Shown: positions 24,331 through 31,944 of the stretch, piece by piece
Layout of the letters: every line of letters begins with the position of its first letter
Position numbering within the stretch: position 1 is the first letter of the stretch
Assembly: GCA_022360315.1 (NCBI GenBank)
Contig: JAKSDA010000390.1
Coordinates: 1-36,627 of the forward strand
DNA length: 36,627 nt
From: Pseudomonadota bacterium
Lineage (GTDB): Bacteria; Myxococcota_A; Polyangia; Haliangiales; Haliangiaceae
Direction of reading: 5' to 3'
Program-made: the position numbers and the translations under genes
Notes under the pieces: generated by a model
What the model saw: only the letters and a program-made list of their open reading frames with translations
The model's database searches: none
What the model was told of the DNA's origin: nothing

Positions 24331-26313
24331 ATGCCGAACAACTACGCCAAAGTCCGCCGCCAGTGGAAAGACATAGACATCGAGCGCGCTCTCAAAGCGC
24401 TGTGGGCATCGGAACGCTTCGAGAGCGCCGACGCGGTCGAGGATGCCCTGCGTATCTACGAGTTGGCCATCCGGGTAGAGGGCTGGGAGCGAGTCGTTTC
24501 CTGGGCGCGCCAGCAACTGGCCGACGGGCGCATCCTCAATGCCCAGCTGGTCGAGCTGGCCATGCGCGCACTCGAGCAAGCCGACGGCACATTCCTCGAA
24601 GAATTGACCAGGCATCTGCTCGATACCTCGGCGCCCAATTATTTTCGCTTCTGGCATACCCTGTTCGCGACCCGTCACTCCCACCGCGGCGAGCGCATCT
24701 TCCGGGCCCAGCTCGCCGAGCTGTCGGACTATCGGGTCATCAAGTACCGGCGCTGGGTCAAGCGCGTCTTTCGCACCCTGCGCTTTCGCTGCCATACCCC
24801 GCGGGAAAAAGCAATCGGCGCCATCGCCTTTGCCAACTATCGCGACTACAAACCGAAAGACTACCCGTCCGACGTATTTCGGGCCTATCTCGCCTGCCAC
24901 GACGCCGCACGCAATCCCAAGAAGACCAAGTCTGGCAAGCCAGTGGCCAAGGTCAAACAGATGGAAAATTTCGCCGCGGCTGCCGCCGAGCTGGCAATCT
25001 GGACCATTGCCGAGGGCATCCGGACTTCGGTTGGGCTGCCCCGGACTCTGACCTATCTGGCCGCCATGGCGCCCGCCATGACCGACCTCGAGCTGTTCCG
25101 CACCCTGCGCGCCTTCGATGCCAACCTCAAGACTGCCGACCACAAGCGCGCCTCGCAAGACGTCGTCAATCTGGCCCGCTACCTCGAAAAACGCCTCGGC
25201 AAGATGGATGTGGCGATCGAGGAATGGTGCAAGATCTATCCGTATCAGCACAGCCCGGTGCTGGTACGAGTCTTCGAGGAGCTCATCGCCACCGCCATCG
25301 ATGCCGCGCGCGCTCGCCTCGAGCCGCTGTCCTCAGTCGCTCTTTTGCCGATCGTCCCGGTATCGCTGCACGGTCGCGGGTTTCGCGTAGCGCTGATCCT
25401 GGCCTATCTCCTCTACCGCAACAATGACGATGCCACCGGATATCTCGCCGGCAGCGACGGCGTGGACATCCTGTCCCATCCCTCGGCGCTGTGGCCGTAT
25501 GGCCACGGCGCCAGGCCGCCGATATGGCGCTGGCACCCACAACCCGACCATCCCCATCGGGTGCTCTACCAGATGGTCCGCGACACCTTTCCCGACGCCG
25601 CCAACCGGCGCGAATCGCTGCCCCTGGACATGGGCCCGTACATCGAAAGTCTGCGCTATCATCTCTACCGGCGTGCCGTACTCGACGATCGGACCTCGTC
25701 GGCCGATGTTCCGGTCCTGTTTCTCGCCCGCAAGCCCCACGACGACGAACGCAGGGCGCTGCTCGCCCATCTCGACATGTTCTCGGCTGCCGTGCTGGTC
25801 TCGTTCGAGCAGCCCTGGCACGAGCCGCTCGACGCGCCCAACCTGATTCACCTCGAGCTGCCCATCGACATTGCCGCTTCGGCCGAAATTCTGGTTGAAT
25901 TACCGAAGCGTATCGATGACATGCGAACCTCGTTTGCCGGCCGCAAGGATGCGATCGAGCGAGCGATTCGCCACCTCCGACTGGGACCTGCGCCGGTGGT
26001 GCGGCACATCAGCCAGGGGCCCTATCACAACGCAGTCGGAGCGCAGCCGGGTGGAGCAGCCCCGGCTGCGGGCCTTTCCGACCATCGCGCCGGCAAGGCC
26101 AAGCGCCTGGCCACGGTCGTGCTCATGACGGCCGGGCCACAGAAGATCCTGACCATCAAGACTATCCGAGAGATCACCGGCGCCGATCTCAAGACCGCCA
26201 AAGACATGGTCGACAACGTGCCCCAGGAGATCTTGTTCGAAGTTCCCAGGGCCGAGGCCGAGGTGGCAGCGGACAAGATCGCGGTCACCGGCGCCGAGGT
26301 CGTAGTTCAATAG
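24331..26313 (+). CDS. Large helical protein fused to a ribosomal bL12 C-terminal-like domain
   Basis: A 660-residue cytoplasmic protein; no signal peptide. The last 65 residues (about 596-660) read VVLMTAGPQKILTIKTIREI, TGADLKTAKDMVDNVPQEIL and end AVTGAEVVVQ. This is the layout of the L7/L12 C-terminal domain: G-x-x-K-x-x-x-I-K-x-x-R-x-x-T-G, then LKxAKxxVxxxP, then GAxVxV. The first 330 residues are strongly helical and charged. A middle part (about 335-590) has ALLPIVPVSLHGRGFRVALI and VPVLFLARKPHDDERRALLAHLD, with no family I recognise. In ribosomes this domain recruits EF-Tu, EF-G and other translational GTPases; a similar docking role here is inference. AGGT precedes the start. Neighbours give no clear operon. 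Confidence 0.8.
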   Translation: MPNNYAKVRRQWKDIDIERALKALWASERFESADAVEDALRIYELAIRVEGWERVVSWARQQLADGRILNAQLVELAMRALEQADGTFLEELTRHLLDTSAPNYFRFWHTLFATRHSHRGERIFRAQLAELSDYRVIKYRRWVKRVFRTLRFRCHTPREKAIGAIAFANYRDYKPKDYPSDVFRAYLACHDAARNPKKTKSGKPVAKVKQMENFAAAAAELAIWTIAEGIRTSVGLPRTLTYLAAMAPAMTDLELFRTLRAFDANLKTADHKRASQDVVNLARYLEKRLGKMDVAIEEWCKIYPYQHSPVLVRVFEELIATAIDAARARLEPLSSVALLPIVPVSLHGRGFRVALILAYLLYRNNDDATGYLAGSDGVDILSHPSALWPYGHGARPPIWRWHPQPDHPHRVLYQMVRDTFPDAANRRESLPLDMGPYIESLRYHLYRRAVLDDRTSSADVPVLFLARKPHDDERRALLAHLDMFSAAVLVSFEQPWHEPLDAPNLIHLELPIDIAASAEILVELPKRIDDMRTSFAGRKDAIERAIRHLRLGPAPVVRHISQGPYHNAVGAQPGGAAPAAGLSDHRAGKAKRLATVVLMTAGPQKILTIKTIREITGADLKTAKDMVDNVPQEILFEVPRAEAEVAADKIAVTGAEVVVQ

Positions 26314-26377
26314 GATTGGCGAGAGGATTGTCATGCTCTCGTGCATTCGACCCGCGGCTGGATTACTCTGAAGCGCG

Positions 26378-26777
26378 ATGAAAGCGCTTCTTTACGATGA
26401 ACTCGTGCCGTGGTATCGCCTGCTCGATCCGCCTGAGGGCCACCGCGAAGAGGCCGCCACCTACCGAGAAGCATTTGAGCGCGCCACCTCGGGCTCGACC
26501 CTGCTCGACCTCGGCGCGGGCGCCGGGAACAATGCGTATCACCTCAAAAAGCGCTTCAAGTGCACGCTCACCGACATTTCCGAGCCCATGCTCGGGCTCA
26601 GCCGCGAGCTGAATCTTTCCCAAATCGACATGGCTCCGCCTTCTGTCCGAGGTCGGTTACCACGTCGAGGTGATGCCGCGTCCCATCGGGGACGGCGAGA
26701 CTGATGAGATCTTTCTCTGCCGCCGGCCCATCGCCGCTGCTGCCACATCTGAACGGACCAGCGATCTCGATCGCTAG
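26378..26777 (+). pseudogene. SAM-dependent methyltransferase gene with internal deletion
   Basis: The first 83 residues are the N-terminus of a class I methyltransferase: YDELVPWYRLLDPPEGH, motif I LLDLGAGAGNNAYHLKK, then CTLTDISEPMLGLSRELN. At about 26627 the frame shifts. The other frame encodes the expected end of such an enzyme, TWLRLLSEVGYHVEVMPRP, IGDGETDEIFLCRRP, with its stop at 26775-26777. The middle (roughly 130 residues in homologues) is missing. Internal deletion with a frame change is the simplest reading. As it stands the first frame ends at 26704 after 108 residues. Confidence 0.8.
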
Positions 26778-26917
26778 TCGGCCGCGCGGACGTTCCGCTG
26801 GTATCCAATCCGCTTCGCATTGCCGGCCGGGACGTTCGACTGGCCATCGCGATCCGGACTGACCGATTTGACGCTGAGCAAGGCCCGGCGTTACTCTGGT
26901 CGCTCTCCTCGACTGTC

Positions 26918-27910
26918 ATGTCCGAGTCATCCTCTGCCCTGGTCGTCGTGCTCGAGCGCAATCGGCGCGTCGGCCAGCGAATTGCCCGGGTCGCAGCTGC
27001 CGCGGCTGGTCTCGGCGATGTTGCCCATGTCGAACGGCCCGACAATGTGGGCCACCTGATCGGCCCCAAGACGCGACTGATCGCCTGTGGCGAGAGCGAC
27101 GTCGAGCAAATCTCCGAAGAAATCTGTCCGGACTTTCCCCAGCTCCGACTGGCCACGTGGACTGCTGACGATCCCGCCCGGGTCATTGGTCTCGCGCAGA
27201 AAGTGCCGGGGTTGTCGAACATTTTGGGCTGGCCGAGTTTCCAGTCGATGCCGCGGCCGTGGGAGATCGGCCTGTGTGTGCGGCGTATCTGCGTCCCCCA
27301 CGAGCCGATGCCCGGACTGGTCCATCTGCTGCGCTGGGGCAGTACCGAGCACGCGTTCACGCCGAGTACGACGATCGACCGCGATGTCGTGGTCAGCGAG
27401 GTTGCCCGACTGGTTCTGAAGCTCGGTGCGACCGCGCGAGCAAGAGACCGATTGGCCGAAATCGCCCACGAAATGCTCATGAATGCCATGTACGACGCTC
27501 CTGTGGACGAGCACGGCCAGCCGCGCTACGCCCACGACCGGAACTGGGATCTGGTGCTGGGCAAGAACGAGCGTCCCACCTTTCGGTTCGTCACCGACGG
27601 CATGCTGCTCGGACTCGATGTCATCGACCGGTTCGGTGGGCTCACTCGCGAACACGTCATCGACGGCGTGAACCGCGGCCTCACAGCGCTGGACTCAGAT
27701 GAGATGGACAAGATCGTCGATACATCACACGGCGGTGCTGGACTGGGCATGGCCAGGCTGTACCGGGCGAGCGCTGGATTGATCTGCGACGTGATCGCGG
27801 GCCGGGCCACCCGGGTGATCTCGTTTCACGAACTCGACATCAGCCCGCGCGAAATGCGTGGTTTACCCGGCTCGCTGCACTATTTCGCCTCGCCAGCTGG
27901 CCAGTCTTGA
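26918..27910 (+). CDS. Pseudo-receiver / GHKL-type ATPase signalling protein
   Basis: A 330-residue protein. Residues 1-120 look like a response-regulator receiver (ALVVVLERNRRVGQRIARV, then RLIACGESDVEQISEEI) but the acidic pocket and the phosphoacceptor Asp are not visible; the expected position reads ACGE. Residues about 150-310 resemble a histidine-kinase-like ATPase: N-box HEMLMNAMYDAPVDEHG, and G-box DTSHGGAGLGMARLYRAS. There is no H-box or dimerisation region, so it is not a standard kinase. It may sequester or modulate a partner, like anti-sigma kinases. It is convergent with the Nudix gene, with a strong terminator between. The function is inferred from fold only. Confidence 0.75.
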   Translation: MSESSSALVVVLERNRRVGQRIARVAAAAAGLGDVAHVERPDNVGHLIGPKTRLIACGESDVEQISEEICPDFPQLRLATWTADDPARVIGLAQKVPGLSNILGWPSFQSMPRPWEIGLCVRRICVPHEPMPGLVHLLRWGSTEHAFTPSTTIDRDVVVSEVARLVLKLGATARARDRLAEIAHEMLMNAMYDAPVDEHGQPRYAHDRNWDLVLGKNERPTFRFVTDGMLLGLDVIDRFGGLTREHVIDGVNRGLTALDSDEMDKIVDTSHGGAGLGMARLYRASAGLICDVIAGRATRVISFHELDISPREMRGLPGSLHYFASPAGQS

Positions 27911-28011
27911 CCGGGATTCAGATTCAGAGTTTCGATGACCGAATACGTTCCAGGCGCGGCATTGCCGATCGAGCAGGGCCATAGCCCAGTCGGCTCGGCC
28001 GTTGGTCTCGC

Positions 28012-28053
28012 AACAGAAACACGTCATTTGGTCCACAACCAAGTGTTTCTGTT
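28012..28053. terminator. Bidirectional terminator with nested stems
   Basis: AACAGAAACAC (28012-28022) pairs perfectly with GTGTTTCTGTT (28043-28053). Inside the loop TTGGT/ACCAA form a second stem. It lies between the convergent ends of the GHKL gene (27910) and the Nudix gene (28057). Confidence 0.75.
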
Positions 28054-28056
28054 TAG

Positions 28057-28461
28057 TTAGTTGCTCATCAAGCCGAGTAGTTTGTCCATGGTGTTCTCGT
28101 CGGCGGGCGGGAACTCGTAGTCTCTGAGTTCTGCGGAACGGACCCAGCGCAGGTCGTTGACATTGACCGGACGGGGATGAATGCCATCTTCGATGGTGCA
28201 GGCGTACATGGTCAAGTGCACATCGTAGTGACTGTAGGTGTGGTGGTGCTCGCCGATTTTGCCATCGATCACCACGTCGATGCCAATGCGGCCACGCACT
28301 TCGCGGATCAGCGCCTCCTCGTCGCTCTCGCCCGGCTCTACCCTGCCGCCCGGAAACTCCCACAACAGCGGCAGCACGGCCGCGGCATTGCGCTGAGTGA
28401 TCAGGTAGCGGCCGTCCTGTTCGATGACGGCCGCCACGACACGGATCTCATCTCTACTCAT
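28057..28461 (-). CDS. MutT-like Nudix protein with altered catalytic motif
   Basis: A 134-residue Nudix protein closest to 8-oxo-dGTP diphosphatases (IEQDGRYLITQRN, LLWEFPGGRVEPGE, DLRWVRSAELRDYEFPPAD). The Nudix box should read Gx5Ex7REUxEExGU. Here residues 39-61 fit up to Arg53-Glu54, but the next two glutamates are Gly57 and Arg58 (REVRGRIGI). Those glutamates bind the catalytic magnesium, so activity is probably lost or changed. The rest of the fold is intact. The start at 28461 (MSRDEIRVVAAVI) matches the family; the longer frame to 28569 overlaps the divergent rhodanese gene. The 64-bp gap to that gene must hold both promoters. Confidence 0.85.
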   Translation of the reverse strand: MSRDEIRVVAAVIEQDGRYLITQRNAAAVLPLLWEFPGGRVEPGESDEEALIREVRGRIGIDVVIDGKIGEHHHTYSHYDVHLTMYACTIEDGIHPRPVNVNDLRWVRSAELRDYEFPPADENTMDKLLGLMSN

Positions 28462-28525
28462 TGGCAGGGCATTATCGGTCCTGCGCTCGCGATTGCAATG
28501 ACGTGCATGGTACCCTGGGAACGTC

Positions 28526-28987
28526 ATGGCTGTAGAACGTATTCCCCCTGACCAGGCCGCACAGCGCATGAAGGACGGCTGGACGTATGTCGACGTCCGC
28601 TCGATCCCCGAATTCGACGCCGGCCATCCCCAAGGGGCTTATAATGTCCCGCTCATGCACGCCACCAGCCGCGGCCTCGTCGCCAATCCGGACTTTCTGT
28701 CCGTGATGTCGGCGCGATTCGCGAAAGACCAGCCCATCATCCTCGGCTGCCGGGCTGGCGGACGGTCGTACCAGGCCGCCGTAGCCCTGATGCGCGAGGG
28801 TTTTACCAGGGTCGTGGACATGCGCGGAGGCTTTGCCGGCGAGTTCACTCGCCAGGGCGTGGAGGTCTGCGCGGGCTGGCAGCCACGACGCCTGCCCGTG
28901 GCCGCAACCGCCGAGCCCGGCCGGTCGTATCGCGAATTGACCTCGTCTGACCGCGATTCCGAGCAAACCGATCGCGACTCCGAATAA
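28526..28987 (+). CDS. Single-domain rhodanese-like sulfurtransferase
   Basis: A 153-residue cytoplasmic protein with one rhodanese domain: YVDVRSIPEFDAGHPQGAYNVPL (about 21-43) and the active-site loop with Cys75 in GCRAGGRSYQAA. The six-residue loop CRAGGR is the normal sulfur-binding size. It moves sulfane sulfur to thiols or cyanide; the partner is unknown. The C-terminus after about 115 is an unstructured tail ending in a duplicated DRDSE motif. TGGGA precedes the ATG. The TAA stop is also one copy of the 3-bp target duplication of the adjacent miniature element, so the insertion ended exactly at the stop codon. Confidence 0.9.
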   Translation: MAVERIPPDQAAQRMKDGWTYVDVRSIPEFDAGHPQGAYNVPLMHATSRGLVANPDFLSVMSARFAKDQPIILGCRAGGRSYQAAVALMREGFTRVVDMRGGFAGEFTRQGVEVCAGWQPRRLPVAATAEPGRSYRELTSSDRDSEQTDRDSE

Positions 28988-29145
28988 GAGCCGGTCCAAA
29001 AATCTCCGCGTCGCCAGAGCGCCGATCCATCACCGCCAGCGGGCTTGCTCGTCGGTCAAATACACCCAGTATTATCCACTCCTCGCCCATCCACTAGCGG
29101 CGCGCCTCGTCGCTCTGGCTCGGTCCGAGGTTTTTGGACCGGCTC
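28988..29145. mobile_element. 158-bp miniature inverted-repeat element (IS5-like), copy 1
   Basis: Terminal inverted repeats of 19 bp with one mismatch (left GAGCCGGTCCAAAAATCTC, right its complement at 29127-29145). A second internal pair CGCCAGAGCG/CGCTCTGGC follows. It is flanked by TAA on both sides (28985-28987, 29146-29148), fitting the TNA target duplication and GAG ends of the IS1031-type branch of the IS5 family. It has no transposase, but the minus strand reads YLTDEQARWR before a stop, like the start of an IS5-family transposase, suggesting an internally deleted IS. A copy about 95% identical is at 36488. Confidence 0.85.
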
Positions 29146-29148
29146 TAA

Positions 29149-29754
29149 ACCGCCGCCAGTTGCGGTAAATCGGTAGCTGCGATATCGGCAGTTGCGACAC
29201 CTGCGCTTGCGCTAGCTGCTCCAGCCGCGCCCGCAGCATCCGCCCGTGATCGAGTGCGCGTCTGGTGATGGGACATTCCGAGCAGAACTCGAGTACCTGG
29301 CAATTCCGTCCCCGCCTTCTCGAACCAAGACATCGCTCTGCGCTCGCCGATAGGTATACATAGACCCGACGCATCTCGGTCCTGCTTGCTCTCCAATCGA
29401 CACGACTATCGCGTCGATTTGATACGCGAGCCGAGAGCAAGCTCGCTTTCCAGCTCTTGGGATTGTGCAGCAAACGCGGCAGTCTCTTTCTGATTCGCTC
29501 AGGCCAGATTTTCCTGTCCTTGCCGTCGACAACGTATGCGCATCGTGTTACTTCCTCTACTATCATTTCTGTCTGATGCCGGGTTTTCGTCTTCGCGATT
29601 CAGGTTCTCGAGTCAGATCGTTTCGATCTTGGTCGTTTCGAGTCAGGTCGATTCGATCCTTCTCTCTTGGCGGCTGTCTGGATAATGCCTGATCCGCGGT
29701 AAAGGACCGAACCAGAAAGCCGAGTCTAGAAAGCCCAACGAGGAAGCTGTAGCA
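29149..29754. other. 606-bp intergenic region upstream of sbnA, with short direct repeats
   Basis: No gene is supported. Short repeats are present: a 15-bp tandem pair (29169-29183, 29184-29198) and two 20-bp near copies 30 bases apart (29611-29630, 29641-29660, rich in TCG). The minus-strand open frame 29072-29566 runs through the miniature element and has no domain. Promoter and any siderophore-type control of the sbnAB genes should lie here; I did not recognise a Fur box. Confidence 0.45.
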
Positions 29755-30717
29755 ATGCATCAAAACATATTGGAGACGATCGGCCAGACGCCTCTGGTGA
29801 GGCTACGCCGGGTACTGGGTGGAGACAAGATCGAGCTTTTTGCCAAGCTCGAAGGCTTCAACCCCGGGGGCAGCAGCAAAGATCGGGCCGCCTTCTCCAT
29901 ACTCCGATCTGCATTGCAATCCGGACGTATGAATCGCAACACGGTCGTGGTCGAATCGAGTTCTGGCAATATGGGTATTGCCATGGCGATGGCATGTGCC
30001 TATTACCAGATTCGGTTTATTTGTGTCGTGGACCCACGCATCAATCGCCAGACCGTGCAAATCATGAAAACCTATGGGGCCGAGATCGCTATGGTTACAG
30101 ATCCGGACCCCAGTACCAACGAATTTTTGTCTGCACGCTTAAATCGAGTACGCGCTCTGGTTGCAGATATCCGCAACAGCTTCTGGCCGAACCAATATGG
30201 TAATACCGAGAACTATCGAGCCCATTATCGCACGACCATGGAGGAGATCGCCCGAGAGCTCGACGGCCGGATCGACGTCTTGTTTTGCGCCACCAGCACA
30301 TGCGGCACAATTCGCGGCTGTGCCGAATACATACGCGAGCACGAGCTGTCCACGCGGGTGGTTGCAGTCGACGCAGTTGGCAGCCGCATCTTTGCCAAAA
30401 CCGAGGGAACGCGCAGAATTCCCGGCCTGGGCGCCGGTGTCAAACCGCCGCTCTGCCCCTACGAGTACATCGATGATACCGTGCACGTTACCGACCTTGA
30501 CTGCGTGCGCGGCTGTCGCGAATTGCTTCGCAAAGAGGCCATCCTAGTCGGAGGCTCCTCGGGAGGTGTGTTATCAGCGGTCCACAAACGCCTTGACCGT
30601 ATAAAACCGGGGTCCACCTGTGTTGTCATTTTTCCCGATCGCGGCGAACGGTACCTGGATACTGTCTTTTCCGATCAATGGGTTGAACGCGCGCTCGGCC
30701 AGAAGCTCCGTCGATAA
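29755..30717 (+). CDS. sbnA: N-(2-amino-2-carboxyethyl)-L-glutamate synthase (SbnA-like)
   Basis: A 320-residue PLP enzyme of the cysteine synthase superfamily. In staphyloferrin B synthesis SbnA joins O-phosphoserine and glutamate to give ACEGA, the precursor of L-2,3-diaminopropionate. PLP lysine is Lys42 in NPGGSSKDRAAF; the substrate loop SSSGNMG is at 68-74 and the phosphate loop GGSSGG at 266-271. The start IGQTPLVRL is shared with cysteine synthases. The SbnA call over CysK rests on the SbnB-like gene following after 56 bases and on NFWPNQY-like features (NSFWPNQYGN). GAGGA lies 10 bases before the ATG. The product feeds a non-ribosomal peptide or siderophore pathway. Confidence 0.87.
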   Translation: MHQNILETIGQTPLVRLRRVLGGDKIELFAKLEGFNPGGSSKDRAAFSILRSALQSGRMNRNTVVVESSSGNMGIAMAMACAYYQIRFICVVDPRINRQTVQIMKTYGAEIAMVTDPDPSTNEFLSARLNRVRALVADIRNSFWPNQYGNTENYRAHYRTTMEEIARELDGRIDVLFCATSTCGTIRGCAEYIREHELSTRVVAVDAVGSRIFAKTEGTRRIPGLGAGVKPPLCPYEYIDDTVHVTDLDCVRGCRELLRKEAILVGGSSGGVLSAVHKRLDRIKPGSTCVVIFPDRGERYLDTVFSDQWVERALGQKLRR

Positions 30718-30773
30718 CGCCCGGCGGAAAACCAACCGCCAAAACCAAGTCGAAAGGCCAGCCGAGACCAGCC

Positions 30774-31829
30774 ATGACCAGCAGCCTACTCGTTCTCACC
30801 GCAACTGACGTTCGATCGCTTCTATCCGGCTGTGAACGCGATGTGATCCGAGCAGTAGAGGCGGCCTATATCACCCACGACCGGGGCAAAAGCAGCCTGC
30901 CCCAGGCCTCGCGGTTGGGCTTTGCCGACAACCCGGTCGACCGGATCTTGGCAATTCCGGCCTACATAGACGATGGGGGCGGATTGGCCTGCGTCAAGTG
31001 GATCGCATCGGTCCCCGCCAACACCCAGCGCGGCCTGGACCGTGCACATGCTCTGATCATCCTCAATCAACGCGCGACTGGCCGGCCCGTTGCGGTCCTG
31101 GAGGGCTCTATCATCAGTGCACAGCGCACTGCTGCGAGCGCCGCGGCAGCGGCCAAACGACTCCACCATGGCGTCCGGCCCTCGGCCTTTGGCTTCATCG
31201 GCTGCGGACTGATCAACTTCGAAATCGCGCGTTTTCTCGGCGCGGTTTGGCCCGAGACGATGCGGTTTATCGCTTTCGATATCGAACCTTCCCGCTCGCT
31301 GGCGTTCTGTGAGCGCATCGGCCAGATCGCGCCGGGCGCCCAATGCCACGCCGCCGATCGCTTACAGGACGTCCTCGCCGAGGCGCCGCTGGTGTCCTTC
31401 GCCACCACCGAAATCCGACCTCACGTGAGCGAAATCAAGCCCGACAACAGCAAGCATTCCGCAGATTGGACCAAACACGGCGCCGGACAGGTCATTTTGC
31501 ACATTTCTCTCCGAGACCTGTGTCCCGCTATCATTATCAATAATATCAACCTGGTCGACGATGCCACTCACGTTTGCACCTCGGCCACATCGCTTCACCT
31601 CGCCGAACAAACCTGTGGCCATCGCGACTTCATTGCATGCACCCTCGGAAGCCTGCTTTCCGGTCGTTCGAGCCTTCCTCGCGACACCCATAAAGCCAAA
31701 ATATTCAGCCCTTTCGGTCTGGGTTTGCTCGATCTGGCGGTCGCGCGACTGGCCCTTGCCAGGGCAACCGAACGGGGACTCGGACAGGAGATCGGCGAAA
31801 TGCTCCCGGTTCCCTGGCGGATGAGCTGA
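30774..31829 (+). CDS. sbnB: ACEGA dehydrogenase, diaminopropionate-forming (SbnB-like)
   Basis: A 351-residue member of the ornithine cyclodeaminase/mu-crystallin family. SbnB oxidises ACEGA with NAD to yield L-2,3-diaminopropionate and 2-oxoglutarate. Visible marks are VKWIASVPANTQRGLDRAHA (75-93), SAQRTAASAAAA, the Rossmann motif FGFIGCGLINFEIARFL (139-155), SFATTEIRPHV and the late FSPFGLGLLDLAVARLA. The pairing with SbnA distinguishes it from ornithine cyclodeaminase. No obvious ribosome-binding site precedes the ATG, so translation may depend on the upstream gene. It converges on the thioesterase gene, with a stem-loop between. Confidence 0.87.
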   Translation: MTSSLLVLTATDVRSLLSGCERDVIRAVEAAYITHDRGKSSLPQASRLGFADNPVDRILAIPAYIDDGGGLACVKWIASVPANTQRGLDRAHALIILNQRATGRPVAVLEGSIISAQRTAASAAAAAKRLHHGVRPSAFGFIGCGLINFEIARFLGAVWPETMRFIAFDIEPSRSLAFCERIGQIAPGAQCHAADRLQDVLAEAPLVSFATTEIRPHVSEIKPDNSKHSADWTKHGAGQVILHISLRDLCPAIIINNINLVDDATHVCTSATSLHLAEQTCGHRDFIACTLGSLLSGRSSLPRDTHKAKIFSPFGLGLLDLAVARLALARATERGLGQEIGEMLPVPWRMS

Positions 31830-31877
31830 AAGAGCCCTGCCGGCTATCATAACCCGAGCGCGAAGCCGTCGGGCCGG

Positions 31878-31912
31878 CCCGATCACGTTGCATCCTTTTC
31901 AGTGTGATCGGG
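31878..31912. terminator. Stem-loop between convergent sbnB and thioesterase genes
   Basis: CCCGATCAC (31878-31886) pairs perfectly with GTGATCGGG (31904-31912) around a 17-base loop. It can end transcription from either side. There is no T run, so efficiency is uncertain. Confidence 0.6.
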
Positions 31913-31944
31913 TGTAGAACTCTGTATCGCGGTGAAACTGCCGG

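Noticed and set aside
24058..25251. 397-residue minus-strand open frame
   Set aside because: It is the shadow of the bL12-like gene on the plus strand; no motif or signal was seen.
29072..29566. 164-residue minus frame upstream of sbnA
   Set aside because: It crosses the miniature element and short direct repeats; it has no domain and no ribosome-binding site.
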